DNA from: Christensenella sp034926635
GTDB lineage: Bacteria; Bacillota; Clostridia; Christensenellales; Christensenellaceae
DNA: 64,000 nucleotides
Direction of reading: 5' to 3'
NCBI GenBank assembly: GCA_034926635.1
Contig: JAYFQX010000006.1
Location: 62,001 to 126,000, forward strand
In this document: positions 24,918 through 34,066 of the stretch, in pieces
How positions within the stretch are numbered: the stretch's first letter is position 1
Layout: each line of letters opens with the position of its first letter
Position numbers and translations under genes: made by a program
Notes under the pieces: model-generated
Databases searched by the model: none
Seen by the model: the letters and a program-made list of their open reading frames with translations, nothing else
What the model was told of the DNA's origin: nothing

Positions 24918-25427
24918 ATAGCGAACGAACTGTTCATCAATGAACAAATTAGAGAACCGGAAGTAAGGGTCGTTGCAGAGGACGGCAGGCAGCTCGGCGT
25001 CATGTCTTCAAAAGAGGCGCAGCGTCTGGCAGACGAAGCAGACCTTGATCTTGTGAATATCTCACCAAAGGCAAATCCGCCGGTTTGCAAGATCATGGAT
25101 TATGGCAAATACCGTTTTGAGCAAAACAAACGGCAAAAAGAAGCAAAAAAGAACCAGAAGGTCATTACCTTAAAAGAAATGCGTCTTTCCGCGACAATCG
25201 ACAAGCACGATATGGAAGTAAAGGCGAAAAACGTCCGTAAGTTCCTGGAAGCGGGCGATAAGGTAAAGATTTCCATCAGGTTCCGAGGCAGGCAGATGGC
25301 GCATACCGATCAGGGCGGCATTGTTATGCGGATGTTTCTGGAAATGCTGGGAGATTGTGCGGCCGTAGAGAAGAATGCAAAAATGGAAGGTCGCAGCATG
25401 TTTATGATTCTTGCGCCCAAGGCGTAA
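24918..25427 (+). CDS. infC: Translation initiation factor IF-3 (apparent AUA start)
   Basis: A 169-residue IF-3 with the N-domain (ELFINEQIREPEVRVV, NPPVCKIMDYGKYRFEQ), a lysine-rich linker and the C-domain (IRFRGRQMAHTDQGG). IF-3 checks start codon and initiator tRNA on the 30S subunit. No ATG, GTG or TTG lies at the expected place. Instead an ATA at 24918 sits 7 nt after a perfect GGGAGGG site, and the protein then has normal length. Non-standard infC starts (AUU) are known and allow self-regulation. An in-frame ATG at 24864 lies inside the repeat with no ribosome site. Confidence 0.93.
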   Translation: MANELFINEQIREPEVRVVAEDGRQLGVMSSKEAQRLADEADLDLVNISPKANPPVCKIMDYGKYRFEQNKRQKEAKKNQKVITLKEMRLSATIDKHDMEVKAKNVRKFLEAGDKVKISIRFRGRQMAHTDQGGIVMRMFLEMLGDCAAVEKNAKMEGRSMFMILAPKA

Positions 25428-25476
25428 TATATTAATTATGAACTATAATGTTTAGTGATAGAAGGAGGGCCTTAAA

Positions 25477-25674
25477 ATGCCTAAGATGAAGACACACAGA
25501 GGCGCGGCAAAAAGATTCAGCGTCACAAAATCAGGTAAGGTGAAAAGAGCCAAAGCTTACAAAAGCCATATCTTGAATAAGAAATCCTCTAAGAGAAAGA
25601 GAAACCTGCGTCAGGGGACGTATATCTGCGACGCGGAACAAAAGAACATCAGAGTTCTGATACCTTATAAGTAA
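25477..25674 (+). CDS. rpmI: 50S ribosomal protein L35
   Basis: A 65-residue, highly basic protein beginning PKMKTHRGAAKRFSVTKSGK, the L35 signature. It is the middle gene of infC-rpmI-rplT, with GAAGGAGGG before the ATG. L35 sits in the large subunit near 23S rRNA. Confidence 0.97.
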   Translation: MPKMKTHRGAAKRFSVTKSGKVKRAKAYKSHILNKKSSKRKRNLRQGTYICDAEQKNIRVLIPYK

Positions 25675-25695
25675 AATAGCGGGAGGTCTGTCAAA

Positions 25696-26055
25696 ATGGC
25701 AAGAGTAAAAAGAGCGGTAAGCTCACATAAAAAACGTAGAAAAGTATTTAAACTTGCGAAGGGATATTTCGGCGCAAAGTCTAAACAATATAAAACCGCA
25801 AAACAAGCGGTGATGAAATCCATGAACTATGCGTATACCGGCAGAAAGCTGAAAAAACGCGATATGCGCAGGCTGTGGATTGTCCGTATTAATGCCGAAG
25901 CAAGGATCAACGGCATCAGCTATTCTCAGTTTATGAACGGTTTGAGGCAAAACGGCATTGACCTGAACAGGAAAGTTCTGGCGGATATGGCGGTAAACGA
26001 TAAAGCGGCGTTCAAGAAGCTGGCGGATACGGCGAAGAAAAAAGTGATGGCATAA
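25696..26055 (+). CDS. rplT: 50S ribosomal protein L20
   Basis: A 119-residue L20, recognisable from MARVKRAVSSHKKRRKVFKL, KRDMRRLWIVRINAEAR and the GISYSQFMNGL segment. L20 is needed early in 50S assembly and usually represses its own operon through the leader RNA; a candidate leader lies at 24512-24634. It begins 21 bp after rpmI with GGGAGG and is followed by a terminator. Confidence 0.97.
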   Translation: MARVKRAVSSHKKRRKVFKLAKGYFGAKSKQYKTAKQAVMKSMNYAYTGRKLKKRDMRRLWIVRINAEARINGISYSQFMNGLRQNGIDLNRKVLADMAVNDKAAFKKLADTAKKKVMA

Positions 26056-26072
26056 ACAAGATAATTTTTTCG

Positions 26073-26108
26073 GGGGAATAAGCCTGACGCTGCTTACTCC
26101 CCTTTTTT
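26073..26108 (+). terminator. Terminator of the infC-rpmI-rplT operon
   Basis: Arms GGGGAATAAGC (26073-26083) and GCTTACTCCCC (26092-26102) with a single mismatch, then six Ts. Confidence 0.88.
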
Positions 26109-26282
26109 GTTTCCGCTTGGTGTGAAGCGGTTTTGCCGCTTTCAAATTGTAGTATCAATAAGATACAGAAAAGCCGGGCTTGCGTCGTTTTCCGCAGCAT
26201 CGGATAAAAAAACTTTGTGAGTGACCAAAACCCGGTATGGTGACCGGGATGAGGCAAGCCGTGCCAAAGAGGAAAGGGTGAT

Positions 26283-27041
26283 ATGATGAAAGAAATTAAA
26301 AGCCATTCCAATGAGTATATCAAAGCGCTGAAGCTGCTGAAAAGAAAAAAAGACAGGGATGCGCAGGGAAAATACCTGATCGAGGGAGTAAAGACCATCG
26401 AAGAAGCGGTGCGGTACGGCGCACGCATCGAATGCATCCTGACATCTGAGCCAAACAGCGCTGTTATGGGCTTTGCACGGGAGCATGATCTCAAAATAAT
26501 AAGTGTACCACACGATATCATACAGCAGGTTTCGGACACAAAATCGCCACCGCATGATGTTGCGTGCGTATTTCAGGAGGAAAACCTGCCGGATTATGAT
26601 GGAAGCTTTTATGTCGCTCTTGATGACGTCAACGACCCCAAGAACCTCGGGACAATTATCCGCACTGCGGATGCAGCAGGGGCGGACGGCGTATTGATTT
26701 CTTCCACCAGCGCGGATTTTTATGGTCCGAAGGCGCAGCGGGCGGCAATGGGCAGCACCTTCCATATTCCGATTGAAGTTGGGGATTTACCCGTTATGCT
26801 GGGGAAGCTGCGCGGCTATGGCATAAAAATTATTTCCGGCAGCCTGGGCGGAGATTTTGTATTGCCTCAAAACATCGGCAAAGCCTGTGTGGTGGTTGGC
26901 AACGAAGCGCGCGGTATTTCGCCGGAGGTCAAGGCGCTGTCAGACGTGTTGTATAAAATACGGATTTACGGCAGAGCGGAAAGCTTGAATGCAAGCGTGG
27001 CTGCGGGTATAATGTTATATGACGTCCGCAAAAATCTGTAA
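26283..27041 (+). CDS. TrmH/SpoU-family RNA 2'-O-methyltransferase
   Basis: A 252-residue SPOUT methyltransferase. The N-terminal substrate-binding part (about 1-95) begins with SNEYIKALKLLKRKKDRDAQ. The knotted catalytic domain carries the three family motifs: LDDVNDPKNLGTIIRTADAA, VVGNEARGIS and IYGRAESLNASVAAGIMLYD. It methylates a ribose in tRNA or rRNA using SAM; the exact site cannot be read from sequence. ATG codons at 26283 and 26286 both follow AGAGGAAAGG. It lies between rplT and pheS, as in many Bacillota. Confidence 0.92.
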   Translation: MMKEIKSHSNEYIKALKLLKRKKDRDAQGKYLIEGVKTIEEAVRYGARIECILTSEPNSAVMGFAREHDLKIISVPHDIIQQVSDTKSPPHDVACVFQEENLPDYDGSFYVALDDVNDPKNLGTIIRTADAAGADGVLISSTSADFYGPKAQRAAMGSTFHIPIEVGDLPVMLGKLRGYGIKIISGSLGGDFVLPQNIGKACVVVGNEARGISPEVKALSDVLYKIRIYGRAESLNASVAAGIMLYDVRKNL

Positions 27042-27262
27042 TCGCAGGCACGTGACCACCGTGTTATTTATGCGGAAAAACAGGTTTTGCCATCATTTTT
27101 TGCAAAAAAAGACGTGATCCGTCACAAGCGTATTTCGGTTGCGTTTTGGTAAGGGCAAAAAAGAACTGTACGCGGACAGCGCGCAGTATTTGCGTAAAAA
27201 TGTTGAAAATAATATATAATAAGATTTTGAAATAATTGAGACAGATGAGAGGAAAGGAAACT

Positions 27263-28279
27263 ATGTCAAACGACGAAATGGTAAGCAGGGCATCCGCGGA
27301 GATCGCCGCGGCGCAGACAAGCGCACAGATCAGCGAAATCCGTGTCAAGTATCTCGGCAAAAAAGGCGAGATCACGATGCTGATGAAACAAATGGGTTCT
27401 CTTTCGCCTGAAGAGCGCCCTGCGTTCGGTCAGGCGGTAAATGCGGCGCGGCAGAGCGTGGAGCAGGCGCTCCTTGCGGCGGGAGAAAAGATTGCCCGCA
27501 GCGAAAGCGACGCAAAGCTTGCGGCAGAGCGTATGGATATTACGCTGCCGGGGCGCGGACAAAAGCTCGGCGCCTTGCATCCTTTGACGCAGGTATATTA
27601 CGAGATCCGGGATATTTTCCTCAGTATGGGTTTTGATGTAAACGAGGGTCCGGAGGTAGAGCTGGATCATTATAATTTTGAATTGCTCAACATCCCGAAG
27701 GATCATCCGGCGCGCGATATGCAGGATACTTTTTATGTGAGCGAAGAGGTGCTGCTGCGCACGCATACCTCGCCGGTACAGGTGCGTACGATGCTGACCC
27801 AAAAACCACCGATCCGGATGATCTGCCCGGGGCGTGTTTACAGGATGGACGATGTAGACGCGACGCATTCCCCTGTGTTTATGCAGATGGAGGGGCTGGT
27901 CGTGGATAAAAACATCCGTTTTTCCGACCTCAAAGGAACGATCAATACGTTTATCCGTAATTTTTATGGAGAAGACGTCAAAACAAAATTCCGTCCCGGT
28001 TTTTTCCCGTTTACGGAACCTTCCGCCGAGGTGGACGTTACGTGCACGGTGTGCGGCGGTAAAGGCTGCAGCGCATGCAAGGGCGCGGGTATGATCGAGG
28101 TTCTGGGCTGCGGGCTGGTCAACCCTGTGGTGCTGGAAAACTGCGGGATTGATTCCCGGGAATACTCTGGATTTGCATTCGGCCTTGGCATAGACCGCCT
28201 TGCAAACACCAAATACGGGATCACGGACATTCGCCTGCTTTATGAAAACGACGCGCGTTTTTTGCGTCAGTTTGTGTAA
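27263..28279 (+). CDS. pheS: Phenylalanyl-tRNA synthetase alpha subunit
   Basis: A 338-residue subunit. An N-terminal coiled coil (about 1-85) contacts the tRNA. The class II core includes motif 1/2 pieces (LLRTHTSPVQVRTM, CPGRVYRMDDVDATHSP) and motif 3 (SGFAFGLGIDRLAN). A Cys cluster (CTVCGGKGCSACKG) is present, as in many PheS. The ATG at 27263 follows AGAGGAAAGG. It is 48 bp before pheT; the two form an alpha2beta2 enzyme. A TATAAT at 27215-27220 may be its promoter -10. Confidence 0.97.
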   Translation: MSNDEMVSRASAEIAAAQTSAQISEIRVKYLGKKGEITMLMKQMGSLSPEERPAFGQAVNAARQSVEQALLAAGEKIARSESDAKLAAERMDITLPGRGQKLGALHPLTQVYYEIRDIFLSMGFDVNEGPEVELDHYNFELLNIPKDHPARDMQDTFYVSEEVLLRTHTSPVQVRTMLTQKPPIRMICPGRVYRMDDVDATHSPVFMQMEGLVVDKNIRFSDLKGTINTFIRNFYGEDVKTKFRPGFFPFTEPSAEVDVTCTVCGGKGCSACKGAGMIEVLGCGLVNPVVLENCGIDSREYSGFAFGLGIDRLANTKYGITDIRLLYENDARFLRQFV

Positions 28280-28327
28280 GATGGCAGCGACAACAGGAAA
28301 TTATCTGGAATTGAGGGGAAAGAATCA

Positions 28328-30700
28328 ATGTTAGCACCTTATAGATGGATCTGCGATTACGCGGATGTAAAATCAGATGTACAGACTTTGGCGGACAAAA
28401 TGGTCATGACGGGCAATGGCGTAGAAGAAGTCATCCGCCTTGGCGAAGAAATACAGAACGTAGTGGTCGGGAGAATCGATAAAATCGAGAAGCATCCCGA
28501 TGCGGATAAGCTGCAGGTTTGCATGATCGACGTGGGAGACACAGAGCTTTTGCAGATTGTAACGGCTGCACAAAATGTGTTTGAGGGCGCGTATGTGCCG
28601 GTTGCCAAAGCGCCTGCCATGGTGGTCGGCGGTCCCATTAAAAAAGGCAAGCTGCGCGGCGTTGCATCGCAGGGCATGTTGTGTTCCGGTGAGGAATTGA
28701 ATATAAAAGAAGAGGATTATCCCGGCGCGGGCGTAAACGGCATCTTGATCCTGCGGGGCGAACCGCCCGTCGGTATGGATGTATGCGAGCTGTTGGATTT
28801 GCGCGGCGAGGTGATCGATTTTGAGGTGGGCGCAAACCGCCCGGATTGCCTGAGTATGATTGGCACCGCGCGCGAAGCGGCTGCCGCAGATTGTGTGGCG
28901 TTTCATCTGCCGGAAGTAAAATACGAGGAAAAAGGCGCGGCAATAAAAGATATTGTCAGCGTAGAAGTAAAAGATACGGATTTATGTACCCGTTATGTGG
29001 CGGCTGCCGTGACCAACGTCAAAATCGGCTCTTCGCCCGAGTGGATGCGCATTCGGCTGCGCGAAGCGGGGATCCGCCCGATCAACAACATTGTGGATAT
29101 CACCAACTTTATCATGCTGGAAACAGGACAACCCATGCATGCGTTTGACGCGGATAAAATCCGTGGGGGCAAGATCATCGTGCGCCGCGCGAAAAACGGT
29201 GAAACCATGAAGACGCTGGACGATAAGGAACGCACCTTCACAGACAGTATGCTGCTCATTTGTGACGAGCAGGGACCGGTCGGCGTAGCGGGTGTGATGG
29301 GAGGGCTGGATTCCGAGATCACGGAGCAGACCAAGACCGTGGTGTTTGAATCCGCAAAATTTATGTACGGCAATATCCGCCAGACCTCAAGGGGGCTTGG
29401 GCTTGCGACGGAAAGTTCAATGCGGTTTTCCAAGGGGGTGGACGCGGCGACCACGATGTTTGCCATGCAGCGTGCCCTTACGCTTGTAGATACTCTGGGC
29501 GCAGGAGACGTTGCACAGGGCATGATCGATCTTTTGCAGGAGGATCTCAAGCAGAAGATCATCAAGGTGACGGCAGGAAGGATCAACAGCAGACTGGGGA
29601 CGCATATCAGCGCCAAAGAAATGCAGCAGGATTTAAGCCGCGTTTACATCACAACAGGGCTCATCGGTGACGAGCTGGTATGTACGGTGCCAAATTTTCG
29701 CGGGGATATTTACGGCGAAGCGGATATCGCGGAAGAAGTGGCGCGTATTTACGGTTATGATAACATCCCGGAGACCAATCCGGTGATGGAAATAAGCCGC
29801 GGAAGGATCTCGCGGGACGCGCAAAAAATAGATATGATCCGCGATTATCTCAAAAACAACGGCTTTTTGGAATGCACGACCTATTCGTTTATAGGACCGC
29901 AAGATTATGAGAGGCTGGGGCTTGATGTGCCGCCAAGCGTAAAAATTTATAACCCCATGGGCGATGATACTTCGCTTATGCGCACGACGCTGGTGCCGCA
30001 CATGCTAAATACGGTAGCGTTTAACCAAAACAAAAAAAACGTAGAGCTGCAGCTCTATGAAATCTCGCGTATATTCCGCCCGGTAGCAGGGCAGCCGCTC
30101 CCGGAGGAAATTCCTACAATGGTGATGGCGGTCAGCGGGGCGCGCAGTTTTCTTGACTTAAAAGGCACGATTGAAAATCTTGTACTGCTGCTGACGGGTG
30201 AAGAAATTCGCTGCGAGCGGTCAGGCGAGACGTATTTGCATCCTGGAATTGCCGCGGATGTGTGGATCGGCGAAGAAAAAATCGGTATTTTGGGAAGTGT
30301 ACACCCGGAGATCCGCAAGGCGTTTGAAATTCCGTTTGACGCGGTGATCGCGCAGATTGATCTGCGGACGCTGTTCGGTATTGAAAAAAAGCAGATGAAA
30401 TTCGCCGGACTGCCAAAATTCCCGGCTGCTTCGCGTGATCTGGCAGTGATTGTATCGCAGGAAGCGGGCGCGGGAGACATGATGTCCGCAATCAAAAAAG
30501 CGGGCGGCAAGCGCGTGGAAGAAGTTGGGTTGTTTGACGTCTATGAAGGCGAAAAAATCGGCGAAGGCAAGAAGAGCGTTGCGTTTTCTATTATGCTTCG
30601 CAGCCCGGAAGGCACCATGACGGACGAGGAAGTGGATCGGATTATGAAAAAAATCCTGCGTGCGCTGGAAGAAGGATTTGAGGCACGCCTGCGCGACTGA
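28328..30700 (+). CDS. pheT: Phenylalanyl-tRNA synthetase beta subunit
   Basis: A 790-residue beta subunit of normal length. It has an N-terminal EMAP-type tRNA-binding domain (VVVGRIDKIEKHPDADKLQV at about 40-150), then B3/B4 editing domain pieces (RPDCLSMIGTAREAAA, GQPMHAFDADKI). B5 (VARIYGYDNIPE), the catalytic-like core and a C-terminal anticodon-binding domain (KFPAASRDLAVIVS, LFDVYEGEKIGEGKKSVAF) complete it. It is cotranscribed with pheS and followed by the zapA promoter. Confidence 0.97.
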   Translation: MLAPYRWICDYADVKSDVQTLADKMVMTGNGVEEVIRLGEEIQNVVVGRIDKIEKHPDADKLQVCMIDVGDTELLQIVTAAQNVFEGAYVPVAKAPAMVVGGPIKKGKLRGVASQGMLCSGEELNIKEEDYPGAGVNGILILRGEPPVGMDVCELLDLRGEVIDFEVGANRPDCLSMIGTAREAAAADCVAFHLPEVKYEEKGAAIKDIVSVEVKDTDLCTRYVAAAVTNVKIGSSPEWMRIRLREAGIRPINNIVDITNFIMLETGQPMHAFDADKIRGGKIIVRRAKNGETMKTLDDKERTFTDSMLLICDEQGPVGVAGVMGGLDSEITEQTKTVVFESAKFMYGNIRQTSRGLGLATESSMRFSKGVDAATTMFAMQRALTLVDTLGAGDVAQGMIDLLQEDLKQKIIKVTAGRINSRLGTHISAKEMQQDLSRVYITTGLIGDELVCTVPNFRGDIYGEADIAEEVARIYGYDNIPETNPVMEISRGRISRDAQKIDMIRDYLKNNGFLECTTYSFIGPQDYERLGLDVPPSVKIYNPMGDDTSLMRTTLVPHMLNTVAFNQNKKNVELQLYEISRIFRPVAGQPLPEEIPTMVMAVSGARSFLDLKGTIENLVLLLTGEEIRCERSGETYLHPGIAADVWIGEEKIGILGSVHPEIRKAFEIPFDAVIAQIDLRTLFGIEKKQMKFAGLPKFPAASRDLAVIVSQEAGAGDMMSAIKKAGGKRVEEVGLFDVYEGEKIGEGKKSVAFSIMLRSPEGTMTDEEVDRIMKKILRALEEGFEARLRD

Positions 30701-30710
30701 AATTAGGCAG

Positions 30711-30739
30711 TTGTGCAATAAACGACCTTGTTGTATAAT
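30711..30739 (+). promoter_or_regulatory. Promoter of zapA
   Basis: TTGTGC (30711-30716), 17-bp spacer, TATAAT (30734-30739). The ATG at 30738 overlaps this -10 box and so cannot be the start codon. Confidence 0.7.
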
Positions 30740-30761
30740 GAAAGAAACGAGGAGTAAGGCG

Positions 30762-31082
30762 GTGGAAAACGTGGAAAAAATTAAGACGGTGGTCAGCATT
30801 GGCGGAAAAGAATATACCATCTGCGGCACAGATAGTGCGGAATACATCCACAGGGTCGCGTTGAAAGTGAATTCTAAGCTGGACGAGATGAAAAAGGCAA
30901 ACCCGGCGCTCAACAACATTCAATTGGCGATGCTTACTTCCCTTAACATTGCGGACGATTATATGAAAACGCTTGACGAGCTGGAAGCGACGAAAAAAGA
31001 GCTGGAAAAAGCGTGCAAAGAAGTGGAACGGCTGGAAAAAACACATGCCGGCTCCGTGCGTCCGGTTTCATACCGGAAATAG
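30762..31082 (+). CDS. zapA: Cell division protein ZapA
   Basis: A 106-residue protein. It shows the ZapA opening VVSIGGKEYTICGTDSAEYIHRVA and the N-terminal domain end LTSLNIADDYMK, followed by a coiled-coil tail (about 65-95, Lys/Glu-rich). ZapA bundles FtsZ filaments at the division ring. GTG at 30762 is the best start: GAGGAG lies 7 nt upstream. Upstream ATG codons fall inside the promoter. A terminator follows before mutS2. Confidence 0.9.
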   Translation: MENVEKIKTVVSIGGKEYTICGTDSAEYIHRVALKVNSKLDEMKKANPALNNIQLAMLTSLNIADDYMKTLDELEATKKELEKACKEVERLEKTHAGSVRPVSYRK

Positions 31083-31102
31083 GTGGAAATTAGTTGAGAA
31101 GG

Positions 31103-31133
31103 GCGGGGAAGCACGCAGTTTCCCCGCTTTTTT
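31103..31133 (+). terminator. Terminator after zapA
   Basis: GCGGGGAA (31103-31110) pairs with TTCCCCGC (31120-31127), then six Ts. Confidence 0.9.
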
Positions 31134-31218
31134 GATTGGCGCTGCGCGGAAAAATCCATGTTTTCTGCCTGAAAATACGGGAATATTTTCCCGGGAAATG
31201 TGTTACAATAATAGCATT

Positions 31219-33570
31219 ATGATGAAGATACCGAAATCATTGGAATTTGATACCATTTTAGAGCGCCTCGCGGGCAAAACCATGTCGCGCGCCGCAGGAG
31301 ACGCTGCGCGTGCGCTCACGCCGGAAGAAACCCCGGAGGGTGCGCAGCTTTTGATGCGCAAAACAATGGAGGCGGAGACCCTGCTGCTAAAGCGACCCTC
31401 TTATCCCATCTGTTCGTTTTCCGCTGCTGCTGCAGAGCTGCGGCGTATGAAGACGGGCGCAAGCCTTTCGGGAGGAGAGCTGCTGCGGCTGGCAAGCATA
31501 TTTCGCGCTGCAAAGCAGGCGGCGCCGCTCGCGCATGACGATACGGCGCAGATCATTCCCGGCATGGCAAAAAGGCTTGTCTATGATGAAGGACTTTTGC
31601 GTCGTGTAGAAGAATGCGTGCTCGCGGAGGACGAGATCGCGGACGCGGCATCCTCGGAGCTTACCCGGGTTCGGCGCGCCATGCGCAAAGAAAATGAGTT
31701 TATCCGGGAGAAACTGCAATCCATGATCCGCTCACAGGGGGATAGCAAATATTTGCAGGATTCCATTATCACCCAGCGCGGCGGCAGGTATGTAGTGCCT
31801 GTAAAATCGGAATATAAATCGAGCGTTCCCGGCATTGTACACGAAAGAAGTACGTCCGGCGCGACCTTGTTTATCGAGCCTGCCAGCGTGGTAGAGGCAA
31901 ACAACCGTATCCGTGAGCTGGAGGCCGCCGAAGCAAAAGAAATTGCAAGAATTTTGGCAGAGCTGACGTCATACTTCAGCGTATATCGTGAGCAGCTGAA
32001 AGAAGACGTAGAGATCTTAACGGAGCTTGACCTGCTGTTTGCAAAGGCTTCGTTGGGACTGGAAATGAAGGCTGCGCCCGTTACGTTTACGGAAAACGGC
32101 GAGCTTTTGCTGCGGGGTGCAAGGCATCCGCTGATCAACAGGGAAAAGGTCGTACCGATCTCGCTGCAAATGGGCGGCGGCGTGCGCGCGCTTGTGATCA
32201 CCGGACCCAATACAGGCGGGAAAACCGTCACGCTCAAGCTGACAGGGCTGTTTGCCGCAATGGCGCAGTCGGGTTTGTTTTTGCCTGCGCATACGCCTGT
32301 CAAAATGCCGGTGTTTGATGGGATTTTTGCGGATATCGGGGACGAACAGAGTATCGAGCAGTCGCTGTCCACATTTTCCGCGCATATGAAGAGCATCATT
32401 TTTGCGCTGAAGCATGCGGGAAAAAATTCGCTGGTGCTGATCGACGAGCTTGGCGCGGGAACAGACCCACAGGAGGGCGGTGCGCTTGCACAGGCCGTAT
32501 TAAAAGAGCTTTCCGATAAGGGCTGTATGGTGATTGCCACCACGCACATTGGGGAATTGAAGGCGTTTGCCAACGAACGCGAAGGGTTTGAAAACGCAAG
32601 CATGGAGTTTGACGCGGCGACGCTTACGCCTACATATCGGCTGCTGATGGGAGTGGCGGGACACTCCAACGCCATTTTGATCTCCAAGCGGCTGGGGTTG
32701 CCCGCGCATGTGGTGACGGCAGCGCAGGGATATATGAATGCGGAGCATCTGGAATACGGTAAGTTGATCGAGGGTGCGGAGCAGGCGCAAAAAAAAGCGC
32801 GTAAATTGCTTAAAGATGCCAAAGAAGAGCTCCAGCAGGCGAAGGAAGAGCGGCGCAAAGCAGAGCAGATCGCACAAAAAGCTGCTGAAAAACGAAAACA
32901 GGTATTGGAAAAAGCAAACGAAAAAGCGATTGAGATATTAGACGATGCGCGCGAAACTGCGGAAGACGCGATTTATGAGGCCAAACAGCTGCATAAGCAG
33001 CATGATGAGGCAGGGCGTACCGTGACGACGCAAAAGGTACGTGCGAAGTTGTCCGGCAAAAAACAAGTGATAGAGCAGCATAAAAAGCGGCAAATTAAGG
33101 CAAAAATTCTGAAAGAGGAAGATATCCGCGAAGGCGATACCGTGACCATTCTTTCCATGGACGCGCCCGCGACCGTCCTAAAAAAGCCCAATGCCAAAGG
33201 CATGGTGCGGCTGCAGGCGGGTATTATGCAGGTAGAGCTGCATTATACGGAGCTTGGTCCCGGTCAAGAGGAAGCACCTAAAAAAGGCATGCGTACGTCG
33301 CATGTACAGCTTGATACACGTCGCAGTGTGCCTATGGAAATTGATTTGCACGGTATGGCGGTGGACGATTCACTGATCGTGCTGGATAAATACCTGGATG
33401 ATGCGTTTTTGTCCGGACTCGGCGAGGTAACGATCATCCACGGACGAGGGACAGGCGTGCTGCGCAAAGGCGTGCAGGAATACCTGCGTACGCACCCGCA
33501 TGTCAAAAGCTACCGTCCGGGAAAATACGGCGAAGGCGATATCGGGGTGACGGTGGTCACGCTGAAATAG
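31219..33570 (+). CDS. mutS2: Endonuclease MutS2
   Basis: A 783-residue MutS2. A MutS-type core/clamp comes first, then the ABC ATPase (Walker A GPNTGGKTVTLKL near 325; LVLIDELGAGTDPQEGGALA). A long coiled coil of Ala/Lys/Glu/Gln spans about 520-620. A C-terminal Smr nuclease domain carries DLHGM and HGRGTGVLRKGV. MutS2 suppresses homologous recombination and acts in ribosome rescue in some species; it has no mismatch-binding domain. Start ATG is at 31219 or 31222, with only a weak ribosome site. A TACAAT box lies just upstream. Confidence 0.95.
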   Translation: MMKIPKSLEFDTILERLAGKTMSRAAGDAARALTPEETPEGAQLLMRKTMEAETLLLKRPSYPICSFSAAAAELRRMKTGASLSGGELLRLASIFRAAKQAAPLAHDDTAQIIPGMAKRLVYDEGLLRRVEECVLAEDEIADAASSELTRVRRAMRKENEFIREKLQSMIRSQGDSKYLQDSIITQRGGRYVVPVKSEYKSSVPGIVHERSTSGATLFIEPASVVEANNRIRELEAAEAKEIARILAELTSYFSVYREQLKEDVEILTELDLLFAKASLGLEMKAAPVTFTENGELLLRGARHPLINREKVVPISLQMGGGVRALVITGPNTGGKTVTLKLTGLFAAMAQSGLFLPAHTPVKMPVFDGIFADIGDEQSIEQSLSTFSAHMKSIIFALKHAGKNSLVLIDELGAGTDPQEGGALAQAVLKELSDKGCMVIATTHIGELKAFANEREGFENASMEFDAATLTPTYRLLMGVAGHSNAILISKRLGLPAHVVTAAQGYMNAEHLEYGKLIEGAEQAQKKARKLLKDAKEELQQAKEERRKAEQIAQKAAEKRKQVLEKANEKAIEILDDARETAEDAIYEAKQLHKQHDEAGRTVTTQKVRAKLSGKKQVIEQHKKRQIKAKILKEEDIREGDTVTILSMDAPATVLKKPNAKGMVRLQAGIMQVELHYTELGPGQEEAPKKGMRTSHVQLDTRRSVPMEIDLHGMAVDDSLIVLDKYLDDAFLSGLGEVTIIHGRGTGVLRKGVQEYLRTHPHVKSYRPGKYGEGDIGVTVVTLK

Positions 33571-33606
33571 CGTTTTGAGCGGTTATAGCAAGCCGGGGGG
33601 AAAACA

Positions 33607-34053
33607 ATGGGGAAAATTATCTTAGTGAGCGCGTGCCTTGCGGGAAAGCCATGCCGTTATGATGGCGGCGCAAAGAGATCGGGCGCGGCCATGACATGCC
33701 CGGAAGACGGAAGAATCGTGCCGGCGTGCCCGGAAGGCATGGCGGGACTCCCAATTCCGCGTCCACCTGCCGAGATTCGCGGCGGGGACGGGTTTGACGT
33801 TTTAAAAGGGGACGCAAAGGTTTATAATAAAGAAGGCCAAGAGGTAACGGAAGAATTTTTACGCGGTGCGCGGAAGTTTTTAGCGTATGCGCAAAAAATC
33901 GGGGCGGATGAAGTCCGGTTAAAGGCCAAAAGTCCAAGCTGCGGCGTCGCGTGTATTTACGACGGGACATTTGAGGGGCGATTGCGCGAAGGCTGCGGCG
34001 TGACTTGTGCGTTGCTGCTGCAAAACGGGATAAAAGTGGTAGAGATACCCTAA
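33607..34053 (+). CDS. DUF523 family protein
   Basis: A 148-residue protein. It opens with ILVSACLAGKPCRYDGG, the DUF523 signature. Three more conserved cysteine-bearing segments follow: VPACPEGMAGLPIPRPPAEI, LKAKSPSCGV and GCGVTCALL. The cysteines suggest a metal or Fe-S site. The family is widespread and uncharacterised. It ends 13 bp before the response regulator gene and may be cotranscribed with it. Confidence 0.88.
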   Translation: MGKIILVSACLAGKPCRYDGGAKRSGAAMTCPEDGRIVPACPEGMAGLPIPRPPAEIRGGDGFDVLKGDAKVYNKEGQEVTEEFLRGARKFLAYAQKIGADEVRLKAKSPSCGVACIYDGTFEGRLREGCGVTCALLLQNGIKVVEIP

Positions 34054-34066
34054 AGAAGGAGAAACT

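Noticed and set aside
24586..24947. Several antisense and sense short frames through the infC leader repeats
   Set aside because: They arise from the two 71-bp repeats and GC-rich hairpins, lack ribosome sites and show no conserved protein features.
30738..30761. ATG at 30738 as zapA start
   Set aside because: It overlaps the -10 box of a good promoter, so it would not be within the transcript; GTG 30762 has the proper ribosome site.
31581..32858. Long antisense open frame (425 codons) within mutS2
   Set aside because: The Ser/Pro/Cys-rich translation has no domain and is the mirror of the mutS2 coding frame, which has clear ATPase motifs.
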